A DNA stretch of 64,000 bases. Origin: Sulfurimonas sp. HSL1-2. Lineage in GTDB: Bacteria > Campylobacterota > Campylobacteria > Campylobacterales > Sulfurimonadaceae. The translations under genes were made by a program, and so were the position numbers. Positions within the stretch are counted from its first letter, which is position 1. Each line of letters starts with the position of its first letter. A model generated the notes under the pieces. The model ran no database searches and was not told the DNA's origin. It saw nothing but the letters and a program-made list of their open reading frames with translations. Shown one piece after another: positions 62,955-64,000 of the stretch. The stretch lies in the NCBI RefSeq assembly GCF_039645565.1, contig NZ_CP147914.1:2105573-2169572 (forward strand), read 5' to 3'.

Positions 62955-64000
62955 ATGCAGCACCTTGCTGAAATAGATTTTTCTCGTTGTATCATAGAGA
63001 ATGACCAATCCTCCAAGTATCATCGTACCGTCTGGAAGAATGCGGAACCACATCCATCCGCTGAGCGCCTCTATCGTTTCACGGCTGCGTGCTGCGTAAT
63101 AACCAAATTCATGTGCAGTTGACGTCTGTTCAAATCCTATGATCAATGTCGGCAGCGCATAAAGCACCACCCCGACGGTCAACAGCCAAAATCCCCAAAG
63201 GCTAGGCCGATCATCCCATTCAAGATTCTTTGCCAGTGCATTGGCGCGTGCCGTCATATAGATAAACGCTATCGCTATGTATCCGAAGGCCCCGAGCAGT
63301 GCCACATGCCCATGCGGCATGATCAAGTAGGTGCCGTGAGAGTAATAGCTGATTGTGGGCGTATTGATGACCATACCCAAAAAGCCAGCACCAAACCAGT
63401 TTAGAAATGCCGAACCCGCAAGCCACAGGAATGGTACATTGAAGACGAATTCCTTTCCAAGGCTCTTAATATGACTACGCTCTTTGATTGCCTCAATCAT
63501 CAGAAGCGCTAGCGGCAGCGGCTCCATCGCCGAAAAGATGCCCCCTACAGCAATCCAGTATTCGTCAAGTCCCTGCCACCAGTAGTGATGTCCGACCCCG
63601 AGCGTACCGCTCATCATAATCAGTCCAAGCTCAAAAAGCATCACGCGTTCTGCCGTACGTTTCGAAACCAGCCCAAGCGCTACGGTCAAGAATGCCAACA
63701 CACCCGCTGCGAAGAGTTCAAATGTCAATTCTACCCAGAGGTGAACAACCCACCATCGGTAATAATCGTCAACAGTGTAGTTAGGCATGATATCTGTTAA
63801 TGGCATCATCCCCGCGATATAAAGTGTTGCAATTCCGAAAGCCGACCAGATAATGGTTCCGACCAACAAATTATTTTTACGGGCCTTGCGAACAGTAGAG
63901 TAGACCATACCGAACCAAAGTACGAGACCGATAACAAGTCCGATATCCCAGACCCGTCCCAAATTAAGTAGCTCTCGCCCTTCGTTTCCGAACCAGAACC
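62946..64000 (-). CDS. norB: Quinol-type nitric oxide reductase NorB (5' end outside window)
   Basis: The visible 351 residues are the C-terminal part of a heme-copper-family NO reductase that reduces NO to N2O. Conserved stretches: GNEGRELLNLGRVWDIG at the window edge (qNOR-like), YRWWVVHLWVEL, GVGHHYWWQG with the tandem His, GTYLIMPHGHVALLGAFGY, and further helices. The lead-in and helix order fit the single-subunit quinol enzyme (qNOR) better than cytochrome-type NorBC. The gene begins beyond base 64000. Confidence 0.9.
   Translation of the reverse strand, partial: FWFGNEGRELLNLGRVWDIGLVIGLVLWFGMVYSTVRKARKNNLLVGTIIWSAFGIATLYIAGMMPLTDIMPNYTVDDYYRWWVVHLWVELTFELFAAGVLAFLTVALGLVSKRTAERVMLFELGLIMMSGTLGVGHHYWWQGLDEYWIAVGGIFSAMEPLPLALLMIEAIKERSHIKSLGKEFVFNVPFLWLAGSAFLNWFGAGFLGMVINTPTISYYSHGTYLIMPHGHVALLGAFGYIAIAFIYMTARANALAKNLEWDDRPSLWGFWLLTVGVVLYALPTLIIGFEQTSTAHEFGYYAARSRETIEALSGWMWFRILPDGTMILGGLVILYDTTRKIYFSKVLHRG

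Overview
The window is a 64 kb chromosomal segment of a GC-rich, chemolithoautotrophic member of the Campylobacterota (Epsilonproteobacteria), most like the Sulfurimonas/Sulfuricurvum/Sulfurovum group. Three things point there: an ATP-citrate lyase gene pair (reductive TCA cycle), the nap gene order A-G-H-B-F-L-D, and the futalosine menaquinone gene mqnE. The taxonomic call is inference from gene content; no rRNA gene is present.

Layout. 1-2395: ATP-citrate lyase (aclA cut by the window edge, aclB). 2482-4241: a membrane glycosyltransferase-like protein and a PabA/TrpG amidotransferase. 4302-17411: a tightly overlapping 13-gene complex I operon on the minus strand, nuoA-B-CD-E-F-G-H-I-J-K-L-M-N, with a fused nuoCD and an unusually short NuoG. 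17532-18584: mqnE. 18685-26720: a nitrogen-control block with glnD, glmS, two P-II genes and two ammonium transporters, one of them frameshifted. 26956-33092: housekeeping genes gyrA, asd, a YqhA-type membrane protein, hemE and a radical SAM protein. 33135-33209: tRNA-Asn with its own promoter.

An AT-richer accessory island follows the tRNA (about 33.2-38.3 kb). It holds a tyrosine integrase, an excisionase-like HTH protein, an unrecognised protein, an StbB/ParA-like P-loop protein, a small ORF, a secreted DNase-I-like (EEP) nuclease and a run of hairpins. No distal attachment-site copy was found by eye.

The last third is a nitrate/NO respiration region. It contains a GAPDH-like gene, cytochromes c, a porin, the nap operon with an extra PAS gene, a PilJ/NarX-like input protein, a Crp/Fnr regulator, moaA/D/E with an FmdE-like gene, a two-component system with an RND efflux operon, a second Crp/Fnr regulator, a Cgb-type globin, and the start-truncated end of a quinol NO reductase (norB).

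The most useful new signal is regulatory. Three copies of the palindrome TTGAC-N4-GTCAA lie upstream of napA, of the cytochrome c-porin pair, and between moaA and the divergent crp/fnr gene. Each is followed by a -10 hexamer whose centre is exactly 33 bp from the palindrome centre; the moaA/fnr site has one on both sides. This fits a class II Crp/Fnr activator and defines a small regulon joining nitrate reductase, its cofactor synthesis, an electron carrier and an outer-membrane pore. A second unexplained signal is a pair of related inverted-repeat elements, conserved in layout but not in stem sequence, that follow two successive genes at 39.3-40.0 kb.
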